A stretch of DNA of 64,000 nt from Balanoglossus misakiensis (lineage: Eukaryota > Hemichordata): the NCBI GenBank assembly GCA_040954595.2, contig CM082588.2:4216001-4280000 (forward strand), in the 5' to 3' direction. Below, in pieces: positions 41,585 through 54,500 of this stretch. The first letter of the stretch is position 1. Each line of letters starts with the position of its first letter. The translations under genes were made by a program, and so were the position numbers. Under the pieces are notes generated by a model. It worked only from the letters and a program-made list of their open reading frames with translations, had not been told where the DNA came from and searched no databases.

Positions 41585-42967
41585 GGCATGTCTGGCAGCT
41601 TGTCGACAAATTATCTTGCATGGTAAGTAGTCTGTCTGTCTCTTTCTCTCTTCCCCATTCTCTCTCGCTGCGTGTGTGTTCATTTAAAATCTCAAACATT
41701 GAGTATTTTTACGTCAATTTTGCAATGACTTATTGTTGGTAACTGTTGTTTTTTCTTCCTTTGAACATTCCAGCACGGGGACATCTTTGAATTCGGTATA
41801 GTGTATACATGTATAGCGTATCAGATCTCATGCCGCTGGGTGATTAGATGTGGTTCTGCCCTCGCCGTTTATCAAGTTTCTTTCGTAAAACACGATTTCG
41901 AAGATTCGTGTTTGAATTCTATTTACTTGGGTTCGCTAATAAAATCTCATGAGGCAAAATAATAGATATCTGGTCAGATCTTTGATTTGAGTGGTGTGCA
42001 TGTTCTACAATTTCTTCGTCTTCTGCACAGGGTAAACGAGAGACAGTCGTGCGAACATCCTCAAAACCTGATTCTCCTACAAAAATTATACAGTTATGAA
42101 GTATTGGACGTGTACACGCATGTGGATGCGTTAGCAGTGGCACCGTTGTATATACTGACGGTGAATTTCCCGGGAGAAAATGCTAGCAGTAATGGTATAA
42201 ATAAAGTCAATTATCAACGCAAATGCCTTGTTGAAGCGCTTGCAATCTTTCCAATCCAGTTTCCTCTGTGTGTCGCGTGTGGTTTTTATGTTTTCAATCT
42301 GTTGCCATGGTGACTGTCAAACATCATGACCCCGAACTGTAAATACAATTATCGCTGCAGTCCCTCTTGGTTGAAATCAGAACGAAGTGCGTGCTCGGAT
42401 GTTATTGTGCCAGCGGAAAGAATAAAATTATGGGATGTTGTGATTGATGAGGCTGTGTGTAGCAACAAGCGTCTGAAGTGTGAAGCTGAGAGATTAGGGT
42501 AAAAGATCGGTTATACCACTGTGTCCCTCAAGAAAGGTGGCATTATGAAATCAATCAATAAATCTGTTAGGGTCAAGCAATATTAGTGACGATGTGTGTA
42601 TTGACAGACGCAACGCTCAAACACGCCCTGATTTAATGATTGTTGGTGGTGACGACGACGACTGTCTTGTATAATGCGCCCCCGGGGCTTCTACTGACTT
42701 GTCACATTTATGAAACACGATTTTTTTTCAAAACACGTTTTTTCAAACGAAATTCTGGTTGTCCTGGCCGGTTTCGGATTCATCATGCACATTTTCTCAC
42801 CAAGACTCACATTCATGCGGTCGCATATCAGAGAGACGGGTGAATAACACGAGGTCCCCATGATCATATCACACAGGTGGTTCTTGTAACGACGCCAAAT
42901 CACTGTGACGCGGTCAACGCGGCCGCTATTCAAACAAACGTGGCTGCCAACTCGAAAATATTTCGCT
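41585..42967. other. 3' UTR of tectonin gene 6 and intergenic DNA
   Basis: The noncoding last exon of gene 6 ends near the AATAAA at 41938. The remainder shows no coding signal on either strand. Confidence 0.5.
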
Positions 42968-42974
42968 ATTATAC

Positions 42975-44155
42975 CACGGTTACTAGAAGAAGACGGTTAG
43001 GAAACTATTTTTTCTCCATTGTTAGATGCTCGCCTCGGTAAACACTTAGTGTAAACGAAAGATATCAGGTGCTAACGAGCCTGGCCGTACGAATAAACAG
43101 ACAGAATAACTGACCGCTCGGTAAAAATGACGTCATTCCCCCCACAATCCAATGCAAACCATACTCAATTTTGAACTTTCAAGGACGTGGTGAAGCCATA
43201 CAATATTTGTCTTGAATCAAGCCCTAGAGATTCGATGCGAACCAAAACAAACAAGATGGCCGCCATACATCAATTGTACTACGGTTATCGAAATGCGTAT
43301 GAAATCTCGACGAAATATGCCACATGGAATTAACGAAATAGCCCATGCACTACAAAAAGGAGTAAAATATATAAATATATTAAAAAATAACAGAAATGCG
43401 ACCATCAGAGTTGAATTCTAGGGGTTCAAAATTCGACGCCATTTTGAATCTTGGAATAATGTCCTTTTCACGACCACTATTTTAATTCACGGCGTTTGGT
43501 GCGTTTGCTTCCACTAAACCATATAAAATGTAAATTTCCAAGCCGAAAGATAACAGTCTACCATATGGTAACTGATAGAGTAGTAATCAGACGAAATTTT
43601 GTTTCGGTGACGGACTTATAGTTAACCAGCCCAAGAAACGTTGATAGAAAATGAAATATTGGAACACTCGGAACGGGCAGTGATATCGCGGTTACAGAGT
43701 GCCCGAACCCGAACAGACTATGACCGTGCACTCCGTAAGCATATATGGAACTCGTAAAAAAAAATGACTATGTACTCTTGACGAAAAAGGGCAGTTGAAG
43801 GGGTTCAAAAATTAGCTAGGTCATCCAAAGTCGCCATCAGGCTCTTATGATTTAGACATCATAAAACACAATCAAGAATTTGACCTCAGAACTGGAAGAA
43901 TCTGTATGAAATACCCATCGTAGAATAGAAAAGACGTTCACCCAACAGTACGATCTGTTCAAGCGATAAAATCCACTTCTCTTGGCTGCAATTTCTGGAA
44001 TGTGCAGGAACACACCAGAGCGTACCCACGCCACAAACCCAAGCTGTGACGTCATCAACGCGCGTAGCGGTTCGGACATGGACTCTCCTAGCTAACACCT
44101 CGTTCACACCTTCCGAACAATAGAGTTTCCTAACCGTCTTCTTCTAGTAACCGTG
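42975..44155. mobile_element. 1.18-kb nonautonomous DNA transposon with 32-bp perfect inverted ends
   Basis: The ends 42975-43006 and 44124-44155 are exact inverted copies over 32 bp (outer bases CACGGTTACTAG). ATTATAC stands directly outside both ends (42968-42974 and 44156-44162), a 7-bp target duplication. Subterminal regions show weaker inverted similarity. No transposase frame is present, so it depends on a partner. The superfamily is unassigned. Confidence 0.85.
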
Positions 44156-44162
44156 ATTATAC

Positions 44163-45546
44163 CAACAAGTGTTAACTGTTCACTGAAACGTCACATACTT
44201 TCAAATAATCGTCATGTACTGACCGAGGAATGAACCGGCTGTTCTTGGACTAAAGAACGCAAAGCATGCTGAAAGTCAAATACGGCTTTTGTTTTGGCCC
44301 TTTTGCGGCGGCCTCGGCTGAATTCCGGCGCCGTGTACTGAGTTTACGCATCTGTGCGATTACCAGTCAGTTGTGTTTGAGGTATCCGCGAATATACAAT
44401 GTGCCCTGAACGACTTCTGGTGAATCTGTCAGTCAGTAGTGGTGGTATAACACCGCGACGGGCAGTTCATTTGTATTTGATTAGCCATAAAGTTTACTGT
44501 TAGTGGTCGATAAAGGGTTGGTTCTCGGTTCTTAAGTAATTGCAGGCATTTTGACGACCAGTGGTCTCCAGGTTATTTCAGATTGACGCAGTGTCCGGTC
44601 TAAACTCTTGTATTTGTTTAAATCCGGGATGGCAGTACCACTGCCAGTTACCAAAACACAGTGAATGGGGGTAACAATGCCGCCATTGAAACGGGTCCAC
44701 AATTGTCCGCAGTGGTCTCGAAGCACCGCTCGTTTCAAAAGGTCGCCGGACAATGAAATGGACAAGATATAATGGGGTCGAAGCGTTACTCGGTACGCTT
44801 GAATAAAACTTTGTATATTGGGTGAATGGACGTCGAGCGCTGTGATTCCAATCCGTCTATTAAAATGCCTTCCGCTGGAACACACAACCAAATCCTAACA
44901 GAACCGCTACCGGGTTGGCCATGCGCAGTAAAGTGTGTATCGTGTCGCCATAGAAACGGAGCGACTGGAAATGTACATAGCCGCAGTGTTGGTATATAAT
45001 TAAGACTTACATTTTTCTCAACTAAATGCGAAGCAATTACTTTCAATTCTGATGTTTGCTGAAATTATCATCTGTAACAGGTATAAAATAATAAATCAAT
45101 TTATCCAAATAAGTCACACAGAGTAAGTACATTTGTAAACATGCATATATTTGTCGATTTTAGATGATATTTGCCGAACACTCGCGGTTGTAGTGAAGAC
45201 AGCCAGAGCTCTGAGTTTCCCCCTACAACGGTCTGCTTGCTTTTCCTGTCCTCGTTACTAAGTCCAGTCACGTGAGATTGGATTATTCAATGTTATATTG
45301 AAGACAGAGTCACACAAGTCGTGGGTTCATTCACTGGCTCTTGTTAAGTACATTTCCCCGAGCTGATATTTATGTTACAGGGTTTTTAGAAGGGACTGTA
45401 AGAGTTGCCGTGTTAGTGGTTGTTTGATAACGGGTCACGTCATGCGCTGAGAGCACCAGAATCTCTGAAGACCGTGGTGAAGTGTGAAGTGCAGTGTATC
45501 ATTGGGTGTTCGACGATACCACTGGTGACTCCGCTGGGATAGCGTT
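44163..45546. other. Upstream region and 5' UTR of the DTHD1-like gene
   Basis: No coding exon is seen on either strand. The part near 45,400-45,546 is probably 5' UTR, as it leads without a stop-free alternative into the ATG at 45547. Confidence 0.45.
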
Positions 45547-48500
45547 ATGGAAGAAACCGACGAACGGGCGAAGGGCGTCGTGGAAGCGAGCAGCGGCTCC
45601 GAGTCGGACGGTGACGACAGCAGCGGGGAGACCGCCAGCGGTAGCAGCAGTAGCAGCAGCGAGGGAGAGAAGAGCGGCGCCGACGAACCCGCGAGCGACA
45701 AGGAGCGCCCGGCGTCCGCGACGAAACGCCCGCCGTCGGCCGCAAAACAAATCACCGAGCGGGAGCTGGCGAACTACACAGAGACACTGTCGCAGCTCTC
45801 GGACAAAATACGAACACAGAACACCAGTCTGTCCGACTTGAAGGATATCAGGAAATATGACAGCCAAGAACTCCGCGAGACACTCGAAGAAACCCGGTCG
45901 GTTCTAGATAGCAGCAGTACCCGGGCAGATGAGCTGACGCGGAATATCACAGACATAAGGCAGGTCATGACAGACCTGAAAACTGTCATGCAGGATAAGC
46001 TGAACAAATATGACGTGGTTCTTAATAACAGCGAGACAGGTAAGAGACATTTTCCTGTCGACGAGTTTAATAGAAATGCGTGTCACGGAGGATTAATCGC
46101 TCCAATCCAACGCCATTACCGTCACCACTTCTCAGTTTTCAATGACCAAGGCTTTGAATTGAGTTCATGTATTGTTTCGGACAGTAATAATGGTCGCTTG
46201 TCTAAGCTCACCAACTCTGTCCCAGAGCAGGCAAAGTCCATGAAACACATAATTGAGTGTTATGTCTCGTTGTTAGGGTATCCGACCCACATACTATAAT
46301 GTAATAATCAATATTTTGTGTATGTGCACGGAGCGGATCATGACCCGTCCACCTCCAATATAGACCAGGATGACAAGAGGTCAAAGTTCCTCACGTGGAA
46401 ACAGCTCCTACAATGGAGAAAAGGCGTTACAACGGCGATGTGTACACAAAAGGTGTTTGAAAGTGTGGAGCGTTGACTTACTGGCGATTCCAGCTGTCAG
46501 TACCTCCGCGTCACCTTAACTCACTCGCGGATGTATAAACTGCATGGTCATGAACCAAGGTCACTGGTGCACCGATTGGCCATACATTGGCCAATCAGTC
46601 AGACACTAAGCCAATTAATCAATTTAAATATCGCCGAATAGTTCAGCCTGACTAATCCCCCGGTTTAAGTTTGTTTTTCGAGATTTAAGAGGATTACAAA
46701 ATCATGCCGGACTACCATTGAAATGCTTGTCCTGTTAATGCATTTGATGCAAAATTAAAGCTATTTTCTCGATTCCATGTTAAAGACTTTAGAACGTTCG
46801 TAATTGGATTGTAGAGACATCGAAGTCTTTGGGTTTTGTTACACATTAAATGAATTTCACTGTCACTATTGAATATTCCCAGCTGCCACTGACAGACGGC
46901 CAGTCGTTGCTATCGCGTGTCTGATAATATATTTTCATGATGTCATATTTTCGCTCGAACACAACCATATGCATATATAACTAGCTTGGTCGCCTCAGTT
47001 TTGAAACTTGGGAAGCTGATTATTCGATGCCATCTTTATCTTGGTAGGATTGATATGGCAGGTCGAATGTGACAAGCGATTGGGGATATCGAAGCAGGAA
47101 ATTCCTTTCAAACAGAGAAACAGAGACAAGGAATTAGACCTCTATATTTGGTTTATCTCGTTTCTGAAATGTTACTATGCGATTATCAAGCCACTGGAGG
47201 TACACGACGTACACCAACTCAAGTTGATATCAAGAACCGCTTTGTGAATACCTAACTGAATATCTCGTGTCCTAGTGGCTTGGACAACTGTTTATACGCG
47301 CCGTTCACACCGATGACTAAGCAGAAATGTAAACATAACTGACACGGTAGTCTTGGCTGCTAATCAAATTGACGAAACAATCGCTCTAAAAATGGGGTTA
47401 TTTTCGCCGAACTCAAGGCGGACTATGGAAAGCCGTGGCTGTCTTAAGTGACATAAAATTATGTTGACATGGGGATTCTTTATATAATGATGTGCATACG
47501 TTATAAGGTGATGGGCATACGTTATACGGTAATGCACATACGTTATAAGGTGATGGGCATACGTTATAAGGTGATGCGCATACTTTATAAGGTGATGGGC
47601 ATACGTTATAAGGTGATGGGCATACGTTATAAGGTGATGGGCATACGTTATAAGGTGATGCACATACGTTATAAGATGATGGGCATACGTTATAAGGTGA
47701 TGTGCATGCGGTATAAGGTGATGGGCATACGTTATAAGGTGATGGGCATACGTTATAAGGTGATGCGCATGCGGTATAAGGTGATGGGCACACTTTATAC
47801 TGTGATGTTCTTGCGTTATAAGGTGATGCGCATAAGTTGAACGTTGATAGGCATACATAAGGTGATGGGCATAAGTTATAAGGTGATGTGAACACTTTAT
47901 AAGGTGATGCGCATACGTTATAAGGTGATGTGAACACTTTATAAGGTGATGCGCTCACGTTATAAGGTGATGCGCATACGTTATAAGGTGATGCAAATAC
48001 GTTATAAGGTGATGCGCATACGTTATAAGGTGATGCGCATACGTCGTTATATGGTGTGGTTACGTTATAAGGTGATGTGCATACGTCGTTATATGGTGTG
48101 GTTACGTTATAAGGTGATGGGCATACGTCGTTATATGGTGTGGTTACGTAATAAGGTGATGGGCATACGTCGTTATATGGTGTGGTTACGTTATAAGGTG
48201 ATGGGCATACGTCGTTATATGGTGTGGTTACGTTATAAGGTGATGGGCATACGTCGTTATATGGTGTGGTTACGTAATAAGGTGATGGGCATACGTCGTT
48301 ATATGGTGTGGTTACGTTATAAGGTGATGGGCATACGTCGTTATATGGTGTGGTTACGTTATAAGGTGATGGGCATACGTCGTTATATGGTGTGGTTACG
48401 TTATAAGGTGATGGGCATACGTCGTTATATGGTGTGGTTACGTAATAAGGTGATGGGCATACGTCGTTATATGGTGTGGTTACGTTATAAGGTGATGGGC

Positions 48501-51500
48501 ATACGTCGTTATATGGTGTGGTTACGTTATAAGGTGATGGGCATACGTCGTTATATGGTGTGGTTACTTTATAAGGTGATGGGCATACGTCGTTATATGG
48601 TGTGGTTACGTTATAAGATGATGGACATACGTCGTTATATGGTGTGGTTACGTTATAAGATGATGGGCATACGTCGTTATATGGTGTGGTTACGTTATAA
48701 GGTGATGGGCATACGTCGTTATATGGTGTGGTTACGTCGTTATTAGCTGTGGAAACGCAGCTGTTCCGCCTGGGGGATATGCAAATTACCCTGTGTGTCC
48801 CGGATGTTCAAACATTTAGTAACACATGCACACATGGTTGTAATGTTGGCCTTACCCTCATCCTCATATTCGCCAGCCTCATCCTCATATCATCCTCAGC
48901 TTCGTGACCTTAGGAAGATTAATAACAATCCGTCATCGGCGATTCGTTAAACTTAAAGATAATATTTAAATATTATCATTTCTTTCACTGACTTGGATAA
49001 ATGTAAATACGGATACGACTTCTGTTTTTAAATGCTTTATAGCAGCGAATAAGAAACTCCCGAGAGAAAATTGCTTCGGTCAAAGTTTATTGCAAATGTC
49101 CAAACAGTCGAGTCGAGACTGAACGATCAGCAAATAGAACAAATAGAGTCAAAATAAGAAATCCAATCAATTATTTAGACTATCCCATGAAAATACTTTA
49201 CCTATATTGGTTTCGCTTTTTTTAGATCACATCAAATATCCGAAATTCACGATAAAGTTTTACGAATCGCCGATGACGGATTGTTATTAATCTTCCTAAG
49301 GTCACGAAGCTGAGGATGATATGAGGATGAGGCAGGGTAATTTGCATATCCCCCAGGCGGAACAGCTGCGTTTCCACAGCTAATAACGACGTAACCACAC
49401 CATATAACGACGTATGCCCATAACCTTATATCGTAAGCGCATCACCTTATAACGTAAGCACATCACCTTATAAAGTGTCCGCATCACCTTATAACATAAG
49501 AGCATTACCTTATAACGTAACCACACCATATAAGGACGTATGCCCATCACCTTATAACGTACCCACACCATATAACAATGTATGCCCATCACCTTATAAC
49601 GTAACCACACCATATAACGACGTATGCACATCACCTTATAACGTAACCACACCATATAATGACGTATGCCCATCACCTTATAACGTAACCACACCATATA
49701 ACGACGTATGCCCATCACCTTATAACGTAACCACACCATATAACGACGTATGCCCATCACCTTATAACGTAACCACACCATATAACGACGTATGCCCATC
49801 ACCTTATAACGTAACCACACCATATAATGACGTATGCCCATCACCTTATAACGTAACTACACCATATAACGACGTATGCCCATCACCTTATAACGTAACC
49901 ACACCATATAACGACGTATGCCCATCACCTTATAACGTAACCACACCATATAATGACGTATGCCCATCACCTTATAACGTAACCACACCATATAACGACG
50001 TATGCCCATCACCTTATAACGTAACCACACCATATAATGACGTATGCCCATCACCTTATAACGTATGTGCATCACCTTATAACGTATGCACATCATTATA
50101 TAAAGAATCCCCATGTCAACATAATTTTATGACACTTAAGACAGCCACGGCTTTCCATAGCGGACGCGTTTTCGTTTTAATCAGTAAACACACGAATGCT
50201 ATCGAGCTATAACCGCACTGGTTTTAGGATTTTCGAAATCGAGCGAGTCGACGTCACTTCAACTCTTATCTGACGTCCTGTTGTCATGGCAAGGTTTTTT
50301 TGTGGGTTTTTAATTTAAATTCAATTAAAGGCTAATCTATCAAAAGATTGTGATTTTGATATCTCTGAACTTGCTCTGAAGGGTTTGATGTATTTTAATT
50401 GGATTGCTGGGGAATTTTTAGACCGTCTTTTATTTACATTTGCCAACATCACAAACTGCAATCACAAGCATTTCTTGAGATTTTCTGTTGCATGAGAAAA
50501 TGCAATATGGGCAAATTTTGGATGTAGCCATGCCAACATGTGTAAAAAAACGATCCAATATTTGAAAGTCTGTAAAACGTTAGCTAGAAATACCAGAGTG
50601 CAAACTCTAGGCACTTTATAACCTACAATAACATCTCGTGTTCTGAACAAGCGGAAACATGTCTAGAAAAGCCGGCATTACGCATTGAAATAAACCTCAC
50701 TTAGAGGCCGATTAGTCACGGTAATTGCGTCACAAATATTTGACAATGGATAAAATTTTCTTTTCACGATTGCTAATGTCCCCAAATTGAATGCCGTGGA
50801 GTGATTTTATTAAAACGAGGCATTTCACGCCGTAACCAGGAAACTGAATCGCTTGATCGCGCGCTCCGTTTATTTTATCCGAGTATCGTTTCTGTAAGTC
50901 TGTAGCAGTATTTCTAAGTAACCAAGGACTAGTTATATACGTGTTGCAGGCAAAGAAACGTGTCACAAAGGTTCTAATAAACGTCTCCGTGTATCTGTTA
51001 ATATAATATGAAAAGAAAAACATGTTTTCGAGAATGTTGTTGGCCACGGGGACTCATTGTGAAAGACATCCAGCAGATAGCGAACAAAAATAGGCAACCC
51101 TGAGGGACAAATTCGCGATCCTTTGACTATACTTCCTTCAAATGGGAGAATAGTATATATTATTAATGCGTTGATGTCAACTAACTGTTCCAACGCAGTC
51201 GTTGAATAAGAAGACATGTATTATAAATGTTACATGTCATTTCTCACCACAAAAAAACACCAAGAAACATAAAAAATGTAACCATTGATCAAACTAAACC
51301 GTGTATGCACTATACACGTATTGTAGGGTCAAGGATAACCAAGTTCGTGAAATACCCCCGTCATATATACGTTTGTGTCCATTCTTTGGTCACGTCACAA
51401 AACTTTGCTCAAAGCATAACAGCTTAATAAATCCTTAGGCCTGTAGGAGCTCTGCAAAAACGCTTCCAGAATACAATAATCTTACCCCAGAAATCGTGCT

Positions 51501-54500
51501 CGACAGGGTATATACTGTAATATAATACGTGTGCCGTTATATTGATATTTGGGAACGATTTCTGTTCACTTCTGCAGTTCTCTGAGCTATACGCTCAGTA
51601 AGTGGAATTGACATAGCGCAGAGAGATCTTTTCGTGATTAATTTATATTCGGTGCGTGAGTTAAGGTTTTCCCTGGGCAAATTAAGTGCGCTACTATAAT
51701 CTCCCCTACAGCACACGACTGTGCCCAGAGTTTGAACTCGCGTGGCCTTTGCTTTGTTGCGTGTGTTTACACGGGTCCATAGAAACCGCACACGCGGACG
51801 TTTCCCTATCACCGATCCTGTGACGTCGTCATGGTAACAAATGGCAGAAGTCGACGGCCTACATCGTTTGACGGCTGTTGACACGTAATATCACGTTGCT
51901 TGGAAATGCTACAATGCGTCTAACGATGCTTGTAGCAAAGGCTATTTTTACTCTTTTCAAGTGCAGCAAAAAAATCTAGATCCATTTTCTTAAGTGGACC
52001 GGTGCTCTAAAAGAGAGGTTTAAAGGGCCTACTGCCGATTGCGATGTGTCTCGATTCTGTTATGACATTTGACATTTTGCTACGTCACTTTGAATGCACC
52101 ATGGCTGTGCCCAATAACCGGATTCGCTTGTTCGCTTCTTTTAAAGAAATACTGTGGTGGTATCGTTCTGCTTTTCGTTTTGGCATTTTCCCACGAGAGA
52201 GTCTGCCAGCTATTTATCCGAGGCCCTCTCGGGTGCGTCTGAAAACAACACACTTTTCACTTCAACTGGCGGGTAAAGTCAGTAACGGTCGAGCCACAGA
52301 TTGGGGAGAACTCCTTCTGGCGAAAAGCTTGAAAGACATTCCGATCTAGGTAGCCATACACGCACCTTTGTCGCCGAAGAGACGTAATGCTTTCAAACAA
52401 TGGGTATAAAAAAGGGGCTTGAGAATAAGTTTGTTTTGCTTCAAACACAGGTTGCATACCGTGTGTGCTGTTTTACGTCACCCTAGCTGCGTGCAGGGAT
52501 GTCAAATTTGACCAACTGAGTGTTAAGTGGTCGCGATGGGGCGCTTAGCCTAATTATATTTGCAAATTTTAATTAAGAAAGTGACGGAATCAGACAAAAT
52601 TGTTTGCCGAAGACTAAAACCGGAAAATCCTGCTTACACACAAGCCATGGCCATCGAAAGGTGTGTCGTTTGTCTCTCAGTCACGCCACGCACACTGGCT
52701 TATTGATTCTACTGCATCTTCTTGGTTTGGTACCATGGTAACAGATGCTCAGAATTACAAGACCAGATAATTAACATTAACAACATTAAATCGTTCCCTT
52801 ACAGAGAACAAGAAGTCGGCCGAAGAAAGTCAAGCAGACGCCATGGTGGCCACTGCATGTGCCCACCTCGCTCAAGCCACGACAGACTTAGCGGAGGCCA
52901 TCAAGTCGGCGGCAGAAGCGGAGAGCAAGGCTGCCGAGGCGAGCGCCATCGCCCGGGCGGTCGCCGAGGAATCGCAACGGAGCAGCGCGGAAACCGACGA
53001 AGCCGTGGAAAAAGTTAAGGCAGCGGAGGATGCTGGCGATGAAGAGGGTGACAAGGGAGAAGAAGAAACCGAAGATAAGGAAAAGGAAGATGAAGAAGAA
53101 CAACAGCAAGAAGAAGATGAGAAAGAAAGTATCGAGAAAGACGATGGCGAGAAAGAGGTGACGGTTGAAGATGTCGAGCAAAACGAAGAAGAATCTGGAG
53201 AAAAGGAAGAGGAGGACAAGAAGGAGGGAGAAAGCAGCAGCAGTAGCGACAGCAGCGGAAGTAGCGGTAGCGAGAGCGACAGCAGCGGGTCAGACAGCGA
53301 AGACTCGAAGAACGAAGACGAGCAGAAGTCCAACGGCGAGCAAGCGAGCGTGACCGACAACGGAGTGACAGACAATCACAACGAAGACACCGTCTCCATT
53401 GACAGTTTTGAGAGACACCTAGAAAAAAGAATGTCAAAACTCAAAGAAGAACCCGAGGAGCCTAAAGATGAAGTGATATACTCCCCGCTTTACAAGTAAG
53501 TGGCGTTATTTTATAGTGTGATGATATACAGCTACAATGTAAGCCTGGCCTTCCTGTAGAATTCCTCAAAGTGATATAATAACGGTAAATAGAACGTATT
53601 GTCTTTAAGTGAATTTTGAAGAATGATAATTAATTTATCCATTGTTATTCCAGATACTACGTGGTTCCGAACGGAAATGACGAATCGGAGCTCGGTTGCA
53701 TCCTACGTGCCAAACAGGTCAATTTCACACAACGAGAAGTCCAGGCGGAGCTGGCTAACCATCTCAGTGGTGGTGCCGTCAGCGAAAACGAGGAGCTCGT
53801 CAGTCACGTGATCCAGTTGCAGCTCCCAGAGGACAAGAAACTGACCATGCCCGTCAGCTTGGCGATCCCTTACGTCAGCTCGTCGCGTCCGGCGAACGCG
53901 AGGGAGGCTGTTGTCAAGGCGACGACGGACGGGGTGGAGTGGAAGGTGATCCCGACAACCTCAACAGAGGGTACTCTGACCGACCAGAAAGTGAGTCTCT
54001 TGTCCACATCATTTGTGAGATGGAGTTTTGGCTTTGAAAAGTTATTCATTATATTACCACCAAAAACGCCCTGACTTTTTGTCATATCTGTGTGAAATGT
54101 AATAAAATTAATGCGTTTTCACCCCTCTTCCTTCCTTTGAAGAAAATGTTCGCGGAAGTGAAAGTGAATGAGCTCGGTACATTCGCGGTGGTGGCTCGAT
54201 GGACCAAGGACCGCTCCACCATCACAAAGAAAGGTGGTGCGTTGAGATCTTCGGTTGAATCAAGAGTGACCATCAGCGTTCCACAAGGAGCAACTGGTCT
54301 TACAAGTATGTCACTGCAGGTAAATATTTCCTTTTCTGCATATATTCAGCTTGATGAAGCGAGGCCTCCACTATATTTGACTGCTTTTCACCAATACGTA
54401 ATGTTGTCGTGAGAGAAGTTCCTCGAAGGCATTGCATCGACGTGATTTCGTCAACACGAAGTCACCATTCCACAATTAAGTTTCCTGCCTTTTAGGGATA

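Larger units (their letters stand above)
47423..50160. mobile_element. Foldback-type transposable element, 2738 bp, with 4-bp target duplication
   Basis: The two halves are long inverted repeats of one another. The outer ends (from CTATGGAAAGCCGTGG inward for about 75 bp) differ at one base. Inside them, tandem repeats occupy each arm in opposite orientation. Further in are matching unique flanks (48741-48793 plus 48877-48956, against 49255-49384). A central spacer of about 300 bp has no open frame. CGGA stands directly outside both ends (47419-47422 and 50161-50164). No transposase is encoded. It lies in intron 1 of the DTHD1-like gene. Confidence 0.85.

Noticed and set aside
47469-48746. 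Long repetitive open frames, including one of 266 codons on the plus strand
   Set aside because: They arise because the 21/42-bp DNA repeat is a multiple of three without stops. They occur in several frames and on both strands, lie in an intron, and mirror the opposite arm.
49380-50212. Repetitive open frames with VCPSPYNV-type peptides
   Set aside because: Same artefact in the right arm of the foldback element.
52872-53437. Minus-strand Ser/Leu-rich open frames of 140-167 codons
   Set aside because: Antisense of the low-complexity Glu/Lys/Ser exon of the DTHD1-like gene.
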